Source: an uncultured Actinomycetes bacterium
GTDB taxonomy: Bacteria > Actinomycetota > Acidimicrobiia > Acidimicrobiales > Ilumatobacteraceae
Direction of reading: 5' to 3'
Length of the DNA stretch: 43,808 nt
NCBI GenBank assembly: GCA_937876415.1
Contig: CALEHE010000229.1
Location: forward strand, 1-43,808
How positions within the stretch are numbered: the stretch's first letter is position 1; the number at the start of each line of letters is the position of its first letter. Position numbers and translations under genes: made by a program. The notes under the pieces were generated by a model. It was not told the origin of the DNA. It made no database searches and worked only from the letters and a program-made list of their open reading frames with translations. Of this stretch, positions 1 to 9,070 are shown one piece after another.

Positions 1-640
1 GTAACGAGAGAACCTGACCACGCACCAATCGAGCCATATAGACCCAACCGAAAACTGTAAGAATTGACAAGATATAGGTCAGACGCGCCGTGTTTCCCGC
101 TGGCACTCCCCACGACTCCAAACGCTGCGTCATTGGGTTGGCGAGAGCAATGATCAACAACAGCGAAGGAAAAGCCAAAGTAACATCGCCGAGGCGACTG
201 ATCAACGAATCAACAAAACCACGACGAAGACCAGCGACAATGCCGAGAACGACGCCAATCACCGTAGTGAGAACAGTTCCGACTGTCCCGACCAAAAGCG
301 AAATACGCGCTCCGTACATCAAACGACCCAAAATGTCGCGGCCCGTACCAGGCTCAACTCCGAGCGGATGATCAAACGAAATACCCCCCAGCGGACCAGC
401 CGGCAGACCGAACTCGTTAATCGCTTCACGGTCTAACTCATAGGGATCAATATTCAAAAGCTGTACCAAGATTGGGGCGAAAACAGCGATAAAGACGAAA
501 AACACAACAACACCAAAACCAACGACCGCCAAACGGTCTTGGCGCAGTCGTTGGATACCTAGACGAGTTGGCGACAGACCAACTGCAGAAGATCGAGATG
601 AAATATTCACATCATTCTCGAGGACCCGTGACTCTGACAT
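1..640 (-). CDS. ABC transporter permease, DppC/OppC type (3' end outside window)
   Basis: N-terminal 213 residues of an inner-membrane permease of the peptide/nickel ABC importer family; the gene runs off the left edge of the window. After a polar N-terminus (residues 1-23) a hydrophobic segment (about 24-46) is followed by an extracytoplasmic stretch and the family signature HPLGVEPGTGRDILGRLMYG (about 85-104), then further membrane helices. The HPLGTD..GRD-type motif is diagnostic of DppC-like subunits. The start is the ATG at 638-640, seven bases downstream of a TANNNT element. Partner permease, ATPase and binding protein are not visible, so the substrate is unknown. It follows tpiA by 82 bases, where many actinobacteria have secG. 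Confidence 0.85.
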   Translation of the reverse strand, partial: MSESRVLENDVNISSRSSAVGLSPTRLGIQRLRQDRLAVVGFGVVVFFVFIAVFAPILVQLLNIDPYELDREAINEFGLPAGPLGGISFDHPLGVEPGTGRDILGRLMYGARISLLVGTVGTVLTTVIGVVLGIVAGLRRGFVDSLISRLGDVTLAFPSLLLIIALANPMTQRLESWGVPAGNTARLTYILSILTVFGWVYMARLVRGQVLSL

Positions 641-647
641 CGGCCTC

Positions 648-653
648 AGCCTA
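648..653 (-). promoter_or_regulatory. candidate -10 element (TAGGCT) for the ABC permease
   Basis: TAGGCT lies seven bases upstream of the permease ATG. The position fits a leaderless or nearly leaderless transcript, as seen repeatedly in this window. No clear -35 is visible. Confidence 0.4.
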
Positions 654-722
654 GACGCAGTTGTCTCTATCGCAGGAAAATCTCGCAACCAAGCTAATGA
701 GCCCAGTTACGAACGAGAACTG

Positions 723-1511
723 TCAGGTTGCCTTAGTGGTGGACTGAACAATTCGAGCGAATTCATCAGGATCGATACTCGCTCCGCCAACGAGAGCTCC
801 ATCAATATCAGGCTGAGCCATCAACACAGAAACATTGCCCGCCTTGACCGAACCACCGTATTGAATGCGCACCTTGTCAGCGGCCTCACTACCCCACTCA
901 GTCCGAATCACTGAACGAATGTGGTGACACACATCTTGAGCATCTTGAGCCGTTGCCGTCAATCCTGTGCCGATCGCCCAGATGGGTTCATAGGCAACCA
1001 CCAATGCGGCGATCTGCTCTGGTTTGCGACCTTTGAGTGATCCGCGGACCTGTGATTCAACTCGCTCAAGAGTTTGACTGGCTTCACGCTCGTCTTTAGT
1101 TTCGCCCACACACACAATTGGAGTCATTTCAAACTTGAACACTGCCGCCACTTTGGCGGCGACGATCTCATCAGTTTCACTGAAGTACTGACGACGCTCG
1201 CTGTGACCACAAATCACATACTTCACTCCGAGCTTGCTCAAAAAGGCCGGAGACACCTCGCCAGTGAACGCACCCTTTTCCTCGCTATGACAGTTCTGCG
1301 CACCCAAAAGCATTGCTAACTTGTCGCTCTCGAGAACCGTTTGAATACTGCGAATGTCAGTAAACGGTGGATGTACCGAGACATCAACTTTTTCAAAGTC
1401 TTCTTTGCCTAATAAATACGACAGCTTTTGCACGAGATGAATCGCTTCGTAGTGATTCATGTTCATTTTCCAGTTGCCACTGATCAAAGGTCGACGTGGA
1501 TTAGCGGGCAT
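723..1511 (-). CDS. tpiA: triosephosphate isomerase
   Basis: Cytosolic glycolytic/gluconeogenic enzyme interconverting dihydroxyacetone phosphate and glyceraldehyde 3-phosphate. At 262 residues it is a normal length. Visible signatures are GNWKMN with the substrate-binding Lys (about residues 12-17), the electrophilic His in CGHSERR (about 103), the catalytic Glu in AYEPIWAIGTG (about 174) and the phosphate-binding GGSV near the C-terminus. The ATG lies inside the end of pgk (11-base overlap), so the two are translationally coupled. It is the last gene of gap-pgk-tpiA. Confidence 0.97.
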   Translation of the reverse strand: MPANPRRPLISGNWKMNMNHYEAIHLVQKLSYLLGKEDFEKVDVSVHPPFTDIRSIQTVLESDKLAMLLGAQNCHSEEKGAFTGEVSPAFLSKLGVKYVICGHSERRQYFSETDEIVAAKVAAVFKFEMTPIVCVGETKDEREASQTLERVESQVRGSLKGRKPEQIAALVVAYEPIWAIGTGLTATAQDAQDVCHHIRSVIRTEWGSEAADKVRIQYGGSVKAGNVSVLMAQPDIDGALVGGASIDPDEFARIVQSTTKAT

Positions 1512-2625
1512 TAGGGGCCTCCCTTAAGGCAGCGAGACCGGGCAGGTCGCCAAGTTCAAGTAATTCAAGTGACGCTCCACCGCCGGTAGACACGTGATCT
1601 ACCTGATCATCAAAACCGAATTCAGCCAAAGCAGCAGCAGAGTCTCCGCCACCTACAACTGTGAAGGCCTTTGTATCGGCCATTGCTTGAGCGACTGTTC
1701 GAGTGCCTCCTGCGAAACGCTCATCTTCAAACATGCCCATCGGGCCATTCCAGAACACAGTTCGTGCTTCCATAATGATGTCAGTAAAGGCAGCTGCCGA
1801 GCCTGGACCAATGTCAAAACCTTTGGCTCCGGCTGGCAAACGGCGGCCATACGTGGCGTAGTTTCCATCAGCATCAAGACCGATGATGTCATCAGGTAAA
1901 TGAATTGCCTTACCGAGTGAGAGCAAGCGCTTACAGGTATCAACCTGATCAGGTTCAAAAAGTGAATCGCCAATTGAATATCCCTGTGCCGCCAAGAATG
2001 TGAAGCACATAGCACCTCCGATGACCAGCGAGTCAACCACATTAAGTAGCGCTTCTACGACACCGAGTTTGTCGGAAATTTTGGAACCACCCAATACGGC
2101 GACAAACGGATGCTTCGGGCTCTCGCGCAATGTCAGAAGTACTTCCACTTCTTTTTGCAACAACCGTCCCATCGCCGATGGAAGAGTTTTAGGTGGGCCA
2201 ACGATCGAAGCATGTGCCCGATGTGCCGCCCCGAAAGCGTCGTCAACATACATGTCAACGCCAGTGATAAGTTCAGCCACAAATTCAGGATCATTCTTCT
2301 CTTCGCCAGCATTGAAACGAAGATTTTCAAGCAACTCAACACCAGGTGCAAGTTCAGATAGTCGCTGAACGACTGGATTCATGGAGTACTTTGGCTCGAT
2401 TGCACCTTTGGGTCGTCCGAGGTGACTGATACAAACAACTGATGCGCCCCGTTCGGTCAACCAATTAATAGTGGGCAATGCCGCGCGAATACGAAAATCA
2501 TCGGTGATTATTTGAGTTCCGTCCGATGCGGTTTCCATCGGTACGTTGAAATCTGTCCGTACCAGAACTCGCTTACCGGCAACATCGCCGAGGTCTTCAA
2601 GAGTTGGAATACTTCTACTCATCAT
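1501..2625 (-). CDS. pgk: phosphoglycerate kinase
   Basis: Catalyses phosphoryl transfer between 1,3-bisphosphoglycerate and ADP in the cytosol. Family motifs seen are RVLVRTDFNVP near the N-terminus, SHLGRP, LENLRF, the hinge/nucleotide region LGGSKISDKLGV, the FWNGPMGMFE motif and the glycine-rich GGGDSAAA...STGGGASLE end. With 374 residues it is slightly shorter than the usual 390-400, but no conserved block is missing. In-frame TTG, ATG and ATG codons occur in a row at 2628, 2625 and 2622; the first ATG is used here, nine bases after the gap stop codon. No strong ribosome site distinguishes them. Operon position is between gap and tpiA. Confidence 0.96.
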   Translation of the reverse strand: MMSRSIPTLEDLGDVAGKRVLVRTDFNVPMETASDGTQIITDDFRIRAALPTINWLTERGASVVCISHLGRPKGAIEPKYSMNPVVQRLSELAPGVELLENLRFNAGEEKNDPEFVAELITGVDMYVDDAFGAAHRAHASIVGPPKTLPSAMGRLLQKEVEVLLTLRESPKHPFVAVLGGSKISDKLGVVEALLNVVDSLVIGGAMCFTFLAAQGYSIGDSLFEPDQVDTCKRLLSLGKAIHLPDDIIGLDADGNYATYGRRLPAGAKGFDIGPGSAAAFTDIIMEARTVFWNGPMGMFEDERFAGGTRTVAQAMADTKAFTVVGGGDSAAALAEFGFDDQVDHVSTGGGASLELLELGDLPGLAALREAPNAR

Positions 2626-2634
2626 CAACGCTAA

Positions 2635-3778
<1,144 letters not shown>

Positions 3779-3798
3779 AAAAGACCCCACTCAGGGTC
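3779..3798 (-). terminator. intrinsic terminator after rapZ
   Basis: On the minus strand a 5-bp GACCC/GGGTC stem (3783-3787 with 3794-3798, 6-base loop) is followed by four U residues. It starts five bases after the rapZ stop and separates the rapZ operon from gap. Confidence 0.6.
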
Positions 3799-3802
3799 GG
3801 GC

Positions 3803-4648
3803 TTATCGGGTGATATCTCGGTGTGACACCCGAACCGGTTGTCCCGACAAACGTAGCCGCCTACCTACTTCTTCGGCCACGGCCACCGAACGATGGTGAC
3901 CGCCGGTGCAGCCAATGGCGATCGTGAGATAACTCTTTCCTTCGGCGGCGTAATGAGGCAGAACGGTTTCGAGAAGACTCACGAGACCCAGCAAAAAACT
4001 CGAACACTCCTCACGATCCAAAACGAATTCACGGACTTGATGATCTAAACCTGTGAGTGCCCGCAGTCCTTCCTCCCAATGTGGGTTTGGCAAGAAGCGA
4101 ACATCCATCACGATGTCGGCATCAAGAGGCAACCCATGCTTGAAGCCAAAGGACTCAACCGAAACTTGCAAACGTTCAAGTGCCGAAACCTCAAAAGCTC
4201 CTACCAATTTTGACTTCAGTTGGTGTACGTTCAACTCAGTTGTGTCGATCACCAGGTCGCAGTCACCCTTCATTGGTTCTAGGAGACGACGTTCAAGTTG
4301 GATTGACTCCAACAATCCACTGGTTTCTCCGTCGAGAGGATGCCGACGCCGAGACGATTCGTATCGCTTAATGAGTTCAGCGTCCGACGCATCTAAATAG
4401 ATCACTCGCACTTGATGTCCGCTCGCTCGCATCGCCGCAACTTTGGGCATTAATTCGAGATGTTGCCGACCAGCGACCAACGCCAAGCGTTCAATTTCTG
4501 ATCCAGGGACACTCGCCAGATCAACAATAGTGTCGACCAACGAAGTAGGGAGGTTGTCAACGACATACCAACCAAGATCTTCCAAAACAGCCGCGGTGGC
4601 GGAACGACCCGCTCCAGAAAGTCCGGTGATCACCAAAATGTCTGCCAC
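3803..4648 (-). CDS. rapZ: RapZ/YvcJ family nucleotide-binding protein
   Basis: P-loop protein of the RapZ (YvcJ) family. In E. coli RapZ is the RNase E adaptor for GlmZ and controls GlmS; in Gram-positive bacteria the role is less clear. Walker A GLSGAGRS is at residues 9-16, followed by the conserved YVVDNLP. The C-terminal domain carries the highly conserved IGCTGGHHRSV. At 281 residues the length is normal. The start is GTG, two bases after the stop of the LLM oxidoreductase gene, so rapZ is the third gene of a methyltransferase-LLM-rapZ operon. This is unusual: in most actinobacteria rapZ sits between uvrC and yvcK-whiA. A terminator follows. Confidence 0.93.
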   Translation of the reverse strand: MADILVITGLSGAGRSATAAVLEDLGWYVVDNLPTSLVDTIVDLASVPGSEIERLALVAGRQHLELMPKVAAMRASGHQVRVIYLDASDAELIKRYESSRRRHPLDGETSGLLESIQLERRLLEPMKGDCDLVIDTTELNVHQLKSKLVGAFEVSALERLQVSVESFGFKHGLPLDADIVMDVRFLPNPHWEEGLRALTGLDHQVREFVLDREECSSFLLGLVSLLETVLPHYAAEGKSYLTIAIGCTGGHHRSVAVAEEVGRRLRLSGQPVRVSHRDITR

Positions 4649-4650
4649 GA

Positions 4651-5427
4651 CTACAAACTACCCATCATTCGGTCGCGCTCAGAGATCATTGCTGAGATGA
4701 TCTCGAGATCGAAAGTCTTATCTTGGTTCGGTCGAAGACTACGAATCACATGCCGGGCCCCAGCTTCGAAGTATTTGCCGAGATCATTCTCAAGATCAAG
4801 AGGGGTCAGCAACACACTGAGTTCCAAATTATGTTGAATCAAATGAACGGCTTTCGCTGCGAAGCCAGATGGCGGACCAAATCCGTTCCATCCGTCTGCG
4901 TACTTCACCGCCAATGGAATTGTGACCCGTTCGCCAGATCCCCCAACCCAAATTGAAATGTCAGTTCCCAATTGAGCGTTCAACCGACCGACCTCAAAGC
5001 ACAGAACTTGCAATCTTCGATCAAATAATTTCATCCGACTCACCAAGTCTCTGGGTGCATCAGTCAGTCGGTCGTCATATTCAAAGCCACCTGCTCCGAC
5101 TCCAAGGATGAATGACCCATTCCCCAGGAGCGCGATGGTCGCCGCTGAGCGGGCCAAAACTGCAGGCTCACGAATTGACAACGGAGACACAAGAACGCCC
5201 AACTGGTTAATGCGACCATTAAACAGTGGCGCAACCGAGCCGAGAAGCGACCAGGTGTCCCAGGCAACATCGTCTTGTTTTCCTGTGAAAGGTACTAAGT
5301 GATCCCACAGAAAAACAGAGTCAACTCCGATCCCGAGGGCGCTTTTCACGATCTTGTAATACTCAGGTGGTGCAACCTCGTGCGTCTGAAGTTGCACCCC
5401 GATTTTTAATGCCGAATTGTTAGACAT
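4651..5427 (-). CDS. LLM-class (luciferase-like) flavin/F420-dependent oxidoreductase
   Basis: TIM-barrel oxidoreductase of the bacterial luciferase-like superfamily, which in actinobacteria mostly uses coenzyme F420. Seen are the N-terminal strand LKIGVQLQTH, the SVFLWDHL motif, the SPLSIREPAVLARSAATI core segment, LGVGAGGFEYD and the later IWVGGSGERV...YADGWNGFG pattern. At 258 residues it is shorter than the usual 290-320, with the shortening in the insertion and C-terminal regions. It overlaps the preceding methyltransferase by eight bases and ends two bases before rapZ, so all three are probably one transcript. The substrate cannot be inferred, and F420 rather than FMN use is an inference from the subfamily. 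Confidence 0.8.
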   Translation of the reverse strand: MSNNSALKIGVQLQTHEVAPPEYYKIVKSALGIGVDSVFLWDHLVPFTGKQDDVAWDTWSLLGSVAPLFNGRINQLGVLVSPLSIREPAVLARSAATIALLGNGSFILGVGAGGFEYDDRLTDAPRDLVSRMKLFDRRLQVLCFEVGRLNAQLGTDISIWVGGSGERVTIPLAVKYADGWNGFGPPSGFAAKAVHLIQHNLELSVLLTPLDLENDLGKYFEAGARHVIRSLRPNQDKTFDLEIISAMISERDRMMGSL

Positions 5428-6178
5428 CTAATTTCACTGAACGTAAGTACAGCAGCCTCGGAATCGTCGATGCATCTTCATATTCGGCGGCGCGAGCGAG
5501 AAATCCAGGAGGAGGAGCGGGTTCGAGCATGCGTTGCACGTACAAACCATTTTCGATAAGAGCGTTTACGTATCGGCTCAACGGACGATGGATAAACGGA
5601 ATGAAAATATCCTTTTCCACCTCTTCATTCGATTCCTGTTCAATGAGATACGGCCCGATACGCCAGTATTGTTCGGGCGGATCAAGTATTTGATCATCTA
5701 TCCAACCACTACCCGGCGTTTGGAGTAGCGGATGATTTAAGAAGAAACAGAAGCGACCTCCTGGTCGAAGAACGCGGGCTACTTCAGATATAGCGGTGTC
5801 AACATCTTGAATGTGTTCAAACACTAGGCAAGCCACAACAGCATCAAAAGTTTCATCAAAGAATGGAAGTCCATCAGCGCCGGCTTTAGTGACGTGAAGT
5901 CCACCACCGCGTTCCGCCGCTACCGTCACCTGATTCCATGTTGGGTCAATGCCTGCTACGAAGCCTGCACCCAGCCTCTTCACCAAGCGCGAAACTTGAC
6001 CATCTCCGCAACCCACATCGAGAACCTGATCCATACCGAGAAGTTCTTCGGCCGCCAGAGGCAAGATTTGTTCTTCGTACTCGGCATCGGCTCCGTCGGT
6101 AAACCCGTCAATCCACCATTGAGCGTTGTCTTCCCACAAGTTGTTTTCGTTGGGGCTGATTGAAGAATTACTAGTCAC
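5420..6178 (-). CDS. class I SAM-dependent methyltransferase (UbiE/Methyltransf_11-like)
   Basis: Rossmann-fold methyltransferase of 252 residues. Motif I VLDVGCGDGQVSRLV is at about residues 53-67, the acidic strand end GIDPTWNQ follows, then motif post-II/III (DETFDAVVACLVFEHIQD) and the IxEVARVLRPGGRFCFF signature typical of UbiE-like enzymes. The acceptor substrate is not predictable. The start is GTG 6176-6178: a TAACCT element sits exactly six bases upstream, indicating a leaderless transcript. It is the first gene of the operon with the LLM oxidoreductase and rapZ, and divergent from a second LLM gene at 6212. A second, unrelated methyltransferase lies at 18125. Confidence 0.85.
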   Translation of the reverse strand: MTSNSSISPNENNLWEDNAQWWIDGFTDGADAEYEEQILPLAAEELLGMDQVLDVGCGDGQVSRLVKRLGAGFVAGIDPTWNQVTVAAERGGGLHVTKAGADGLPFFDETFDAVVACLVFEHIQDVDTAISEVARVLRPGGRFCFFLNHPLLQTPGSGWIDDQILDPPEQYWRIGPYLIEQESNEEVEKDIFIPFIHRPLSRYVNALIENGLYVQRMLEPAPPPGFLARAAEYEDASTIPRLLYLRSVKLDV

Positions 6179-6184
6179 TCTGCG

Positions 6185-6205
6185 AGGTTACGACACGACT
6201 ACCCT
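6185..6205. promoter_or_regulatory. divergent leaderless promoters (two -10 elements)
   Basis: Two TANNNT elements face away from each other in 33 bases of intergenic DNA. TAACCT on the minus strand (6185-6190) is six bases from the methyltransferase GTG. TACCCT on the plus strand (6200-6205) is six bases from the LLM GTG at 6212. The two promoters must overlap upstream, which would make their use mutually dependent. Confidence 0.5.
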
Positions 6206-6211
6206 TTGGCG

Positions 6212-7144
6212 GTGACCACGAATACAAAAACCAACGTCAAATTCTCTGTCTGGCCTTCTCCTGAAAGGTCGTGGAACGATGTTCGCTCTCTCGCAACTTA
6301 TGCCGATACAACCGGTTGGCATTGTCTCTGGTACGCCGACCACTTCATGCCCAATGATGAATCATCAGTGACGAAAGATGGCGACGTCTTCGAATGCTGG
6401 AGCATGATTTCGGCGATCGCTGCGATCACACAACAACTTCGAATCGGCTCGCTCGTCTCGCCAACGACCTTTCGCCACCCCACAGTTTTAGCGAACACAG
6501 CGGCGACGATTGATCAAATCTCCGACGGTCGTCTCACCCTCGGAGTAGGTGCCGGTTGGCAAGTCAATGAACATTTGGCGTACGGCGTAGATCTGCTTGA
6601 AGGCAAAGACCGTGTTGATCGATTTGAAGAAGCTATTCAAATAGTTGCGTCTATGCTGCGCAACGATCGAACCGACTTTGCCGGCAAACACTTCTCAATC
6701 GTTGATGCCCCGTGCCAACCTTGTCCAGTGCAAGAGCCGCTTCCGATCATGGTTGGTACTGGTGGACCGCGAATGTCGAAGATCACTGCGAGGTTCGCTG
6801 ATGAATGGAACACGTGGGGGCACGTTTCTACTGCAACAGAACGAGTTGCAACTTTCGCTCAAGCGTGTCAAAAGGTGGATCGGGACTGGAATGACATCCA
6901 CAAATCGGTTCAGGCAATGTTCTTTCTCGTTGACGATCAAGACACCATTGAAAAGATTCGCAAGGTTGCCCCGAACGACCGATCAATCATTGGATCAAAC
7001 GAATACATCATTGACCAGATTGGACAACTCATCGGACTTGGTTTTGATGAGATCATCTTCCCCGACTTCACCTTGGGTAAAGATGCGCAGACCCGACTTG
7101 ATAGTTACGAAAAGATTCGGACCGAGATTCTGAATCACTTCTAA
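6212..7144 (+). CDS. LLM-class F420-dependent oxidoreductase
   Basis: TIM-barrel enzyme of 310 residues in the luciferase-like F420 family. Recognisable are WHCLWYADHFMP near the N-terminus, the LRIGSLVSPTTFRHPTVLA strand-helix, SDGRLTLGVGAGW, the E(A/E)IQIVASMLR helix and IMVGTGGPRMSKITARFADEWN. Substrate unknown; families with this shape include dehydrogenases and reductases acting on diverse secondary metabolites. A TTG at 6206 is also in frame, but GTG 6212 lies six bases from a TACCCT -10 element, the spacing seen for several other genes here, so GTG is chosen. Divergent from the methyltransferase-LLM-rapZ operon and convergent with uvrC. Confidence 0.83.
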   Translation: MTTNTKTNVKFSVWPSPERSWNDVRSLATYADTTGWHCLWYADHFMPNDESSVTKDGDVFECWSMISAIAAITQQLRIGSLVSPTTFRHPTVLANTAATIDQISDGRLTLGVGAGWQVNEHLAYGVDLLEGKDRVDRFEEAIQIVASMLRNDRTDFAGKHFSIVDAPCQPCPVQEPLPIMVGTGGPRMSKITARFADEWNTWGHVSTATERVATFAQACQKVDRDWNDIHKSVQAMFFLVDDQDTIEKIRKVAPNDRSIIGSNEYIIDQIGQLIGLGFDEIIFPDFTLGKDAQTRLDSYEKIRTEILNHF

Positions 7145-7159
7145 TTTGCGAATCACATT

Positions 7160-9046
7160 TTACGGAGTGTGAAACTTATTGAAGATCGCTTGTGCAACGT
7201 CTTCTGGCAACCACGTTTGCGCTTGTAATTCTTCTAGAGAAGCTTTTTTCACCGCATTCACTCCACCAAATGCCTTGATGATCTTCTTTTTTCTTGCTTC
7301 TCCTAGTCCTGCAATACCGTCTAAAGCGCTCGAGACCATTCTTTTGTCACGTAACTCGCGATGAAATGAATTCGCAAATCGGTGCGCTTCATCACGAATA
7401 CGTTGAAGCATAAATAGGGCGTCACTACCCCGTGGAACTTCCACTGGATCAGATTGACCCGGAATGAAAACCTCTTCAAACCGTTTGGCCAATGAAGCGA
7501 CCGGGATTTCATGATCTAAACCGAGATTCTTCAACACTCGTTCGGCCACCGCTAGTTGGCCTTTGCCACCGTCAACAAGGAGTAGTTGAGGAGGATAAAC
7601 GAACTTCTTGGATCGTGGCTTTTGTTGTTGGGTCAACTCATCAGTCTCAATCGGTTGCTCGCGCTCCTCTATGTACGCGGTAAAACGTCGCGTCAATACC
7701 TCCTCCATAGCGGCATAGTCATCGTTACCGGGCACCTCTTTCACCTTGAAACGACGGTACTCTCGCTTGGCTGGCAGGCCATCTTCAAGCACCACCATCG
7801 AACCGACGTAATCAGTGCCTTGCAAATGCGCCATGTCATAACACTCAATACGCAATGGTGCCTCGGGAAGTCCCAAGAGATCTTGCAGTTCAGTTAATGC
7901 CCGACTCCGAGCATTGTGATCCGCCGACCGCTTCATTCGATGGCGAACAAATTCCTCACTAGCGTTCCGAGTTACTAACTCGTGTAGTTCTCGTTTGTCT
8001 CCACGTTGCGGAATACGAATTTCAACTTTAGAACCTCGTTGGAAACTCAACCATTCTTCATATGTCGCTATGGCTATCGGCAAATCAGGAACTAAGACCA
8101 TCTTCGGAACGCCTAAAACTGGCTCATCGCCGTACAACGACTCAATGATACGATCAATCAAACCTGATTGAGATAAGTCTTCAACTTTGTCAAGAATGAA
8201 GCCCTTGCGCCCAACAACGCGACCCTTTCGAACATAAAAGATTTGAATCGCTGCTTCAAGCTCGTCTTGAGCGATGCCAATCAGATCTAAGTCTTCACTC
8301 TTTTCGCCGACTATCTGTTGCTTCTCAATCGCCTTCGCCACCGACTGCAACCGGTCACGAAGTCGGGCTGCTTTTTCATATTCAAGGGCTGCAGCAGCCT
8401 TATTCATATCATCTTGTAGTTTTGCGACGACTTCATCAGTGTCGCCGTCAAGAAAGTCACAAAACTCTTTTACCAGTCCTGCATAAGCATCGGCCGATAC
8501 CTCGCCGACGCAGGGTCCGCTGCACTTCTCGATATGAAACAGCAAACATGGGCGACCCAATTTATTGTGCTGATTGAATTTTCCAGGACTGCACGTCCTA
8601 ATCGGAAAGGTGCGCAACAACAGATCAAGAGTGTCACGAATCGCGTATGCATGCGGATACGGACCAAAATATCGTGTTCCTTTGCGAGTACGCCCTCGCA
8701 TCACTACTGCGCGAGGCCATTGCTCATCTGTTGTCACGGCCAAAAACGGATAACTCTTGTCATCGCGTAATCGAACGTTGAACCGCGGATGATGTTGTTT
8801 AATCAGACTGAACTCAAGAATGAGAGCCTCTACCTCATTGCGTACAGTCATCCATTCAACAGTCTCCGCAGTGGCGACCATCTGGGCAGTGCGCGGATGC
8901 AACTGCGAAGGATCCTGAAAATAGTTTGATAAACGCTGGCGCAAGTTTGATGCTTTGCCAACGTAAATGACCCGACCGTGGACATCCTTAAATTGGTATG
9001 AACCGGGTAGCTCTGGAATCGTTCCAGCAGGTGGTCGAGCAACCAT
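7160..9046 (-). CDS. uvrC: excinuclease ABC subunit C
   Basis: Dual-incision nuclease of nucleotide excision repair; receives the UvrB-DNA complex. The GIY-YIG N-terminal domain is visible (PGSYQFKDVHGRVIYVGKA, residues 14-32), then the Cys-rich segment (CLLFHIEKCSGPCVG), the UVR domain that binds UvrB (EYEKAARLRDRLQ, about 218-230), the RNase H-like 5' nuclease domain (IECYDMAHLQGTDYVGSMV ... LLLVDGGKGQL) and tandem helix-hairpin-helix at the C-terminus (LDGIAGLGEARKKKII). Length 628 residues, normal. It starts 24 bases after uvrA and so probably belongs to the same minus-strand transcript. Its stop lies 15 bases from the convergent LLM gene. Confidence 0.97.
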   Translation of the reverse strand: MVARPPAGTIPELPGSYQFKDVHGRVIYVGKASNLRQRLSNYFQDPSQLHPRTAQMVATAETVEWMTVRNEVEALILEFSLIKQHHPRFNVRLRDDKSYPFLAVTTDEQWPRAVVMRGRTRKGTRYFGPYPHAYAIRDTLDLLLRTFPIRTCSPGKFNQHNKLGRPCLLFHIEKCSGPCVGEVSADAYAGLVKEFCDFLDGDTDEVVAKLQDDMNKAAAALEYEKAARLRDRLQSVAKAIEKQQIVGEKSEDLDLIGIAQDELEAAIQIFYVRKGRVVGRKGFILDKVEDLSQSGLIDRIIESLYGDEPVLGVPKMVLVPDLPIAIATYEEWLSFQRGSKVEIRIPQRGDKRELHELVTRNASEEFVRHRMKRSADHNARSRALTELQDLLGLPEAPLRIECYDMAHLQGTDYVGSMVVLEDGLPAKREYRRFKVKEVPGNDDYAAMEEVLTRRFTAYIEEREQPIETDELTQQQKPRSKKFVYPPQLLLVDGGKGQLAVAERVLKNLGLDHEIPVASLAKRFEEVFIPGQSDPVEVPRGSDALFMLQRIRDEAHRFANSFHRELRDKRMVSSALDGIAGLGEARKKKIIKAFGGVNAVKKASLEELQAQTWLPEDVAQAIFNKFHTP

Positions 9047-9070
9047 GACAGTAGGAGTCGTCAGACTCGA

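Noticed and set aside
1653-2042. A 129-codon minus-strand ORF in another frame of pgk
   Set aside because: Overlaps the conserved core of phosphoglycerate kinase; out-of-frame shadow.
6645-7133. A 162-codon ORF in another frame of the LLM gene at 6212
   Set aside because: Same-strand overlap with a clear LLM oxidoreductase; the alternative product is Arg/Ser-rich and matches nothing.
7145-7159. TCACA/TGTGA inverted repeat between the LLM gene and uvrC as a terminator
   Set aside because: A five-base stem with a ten-base loop and no U-run; too weak to call.
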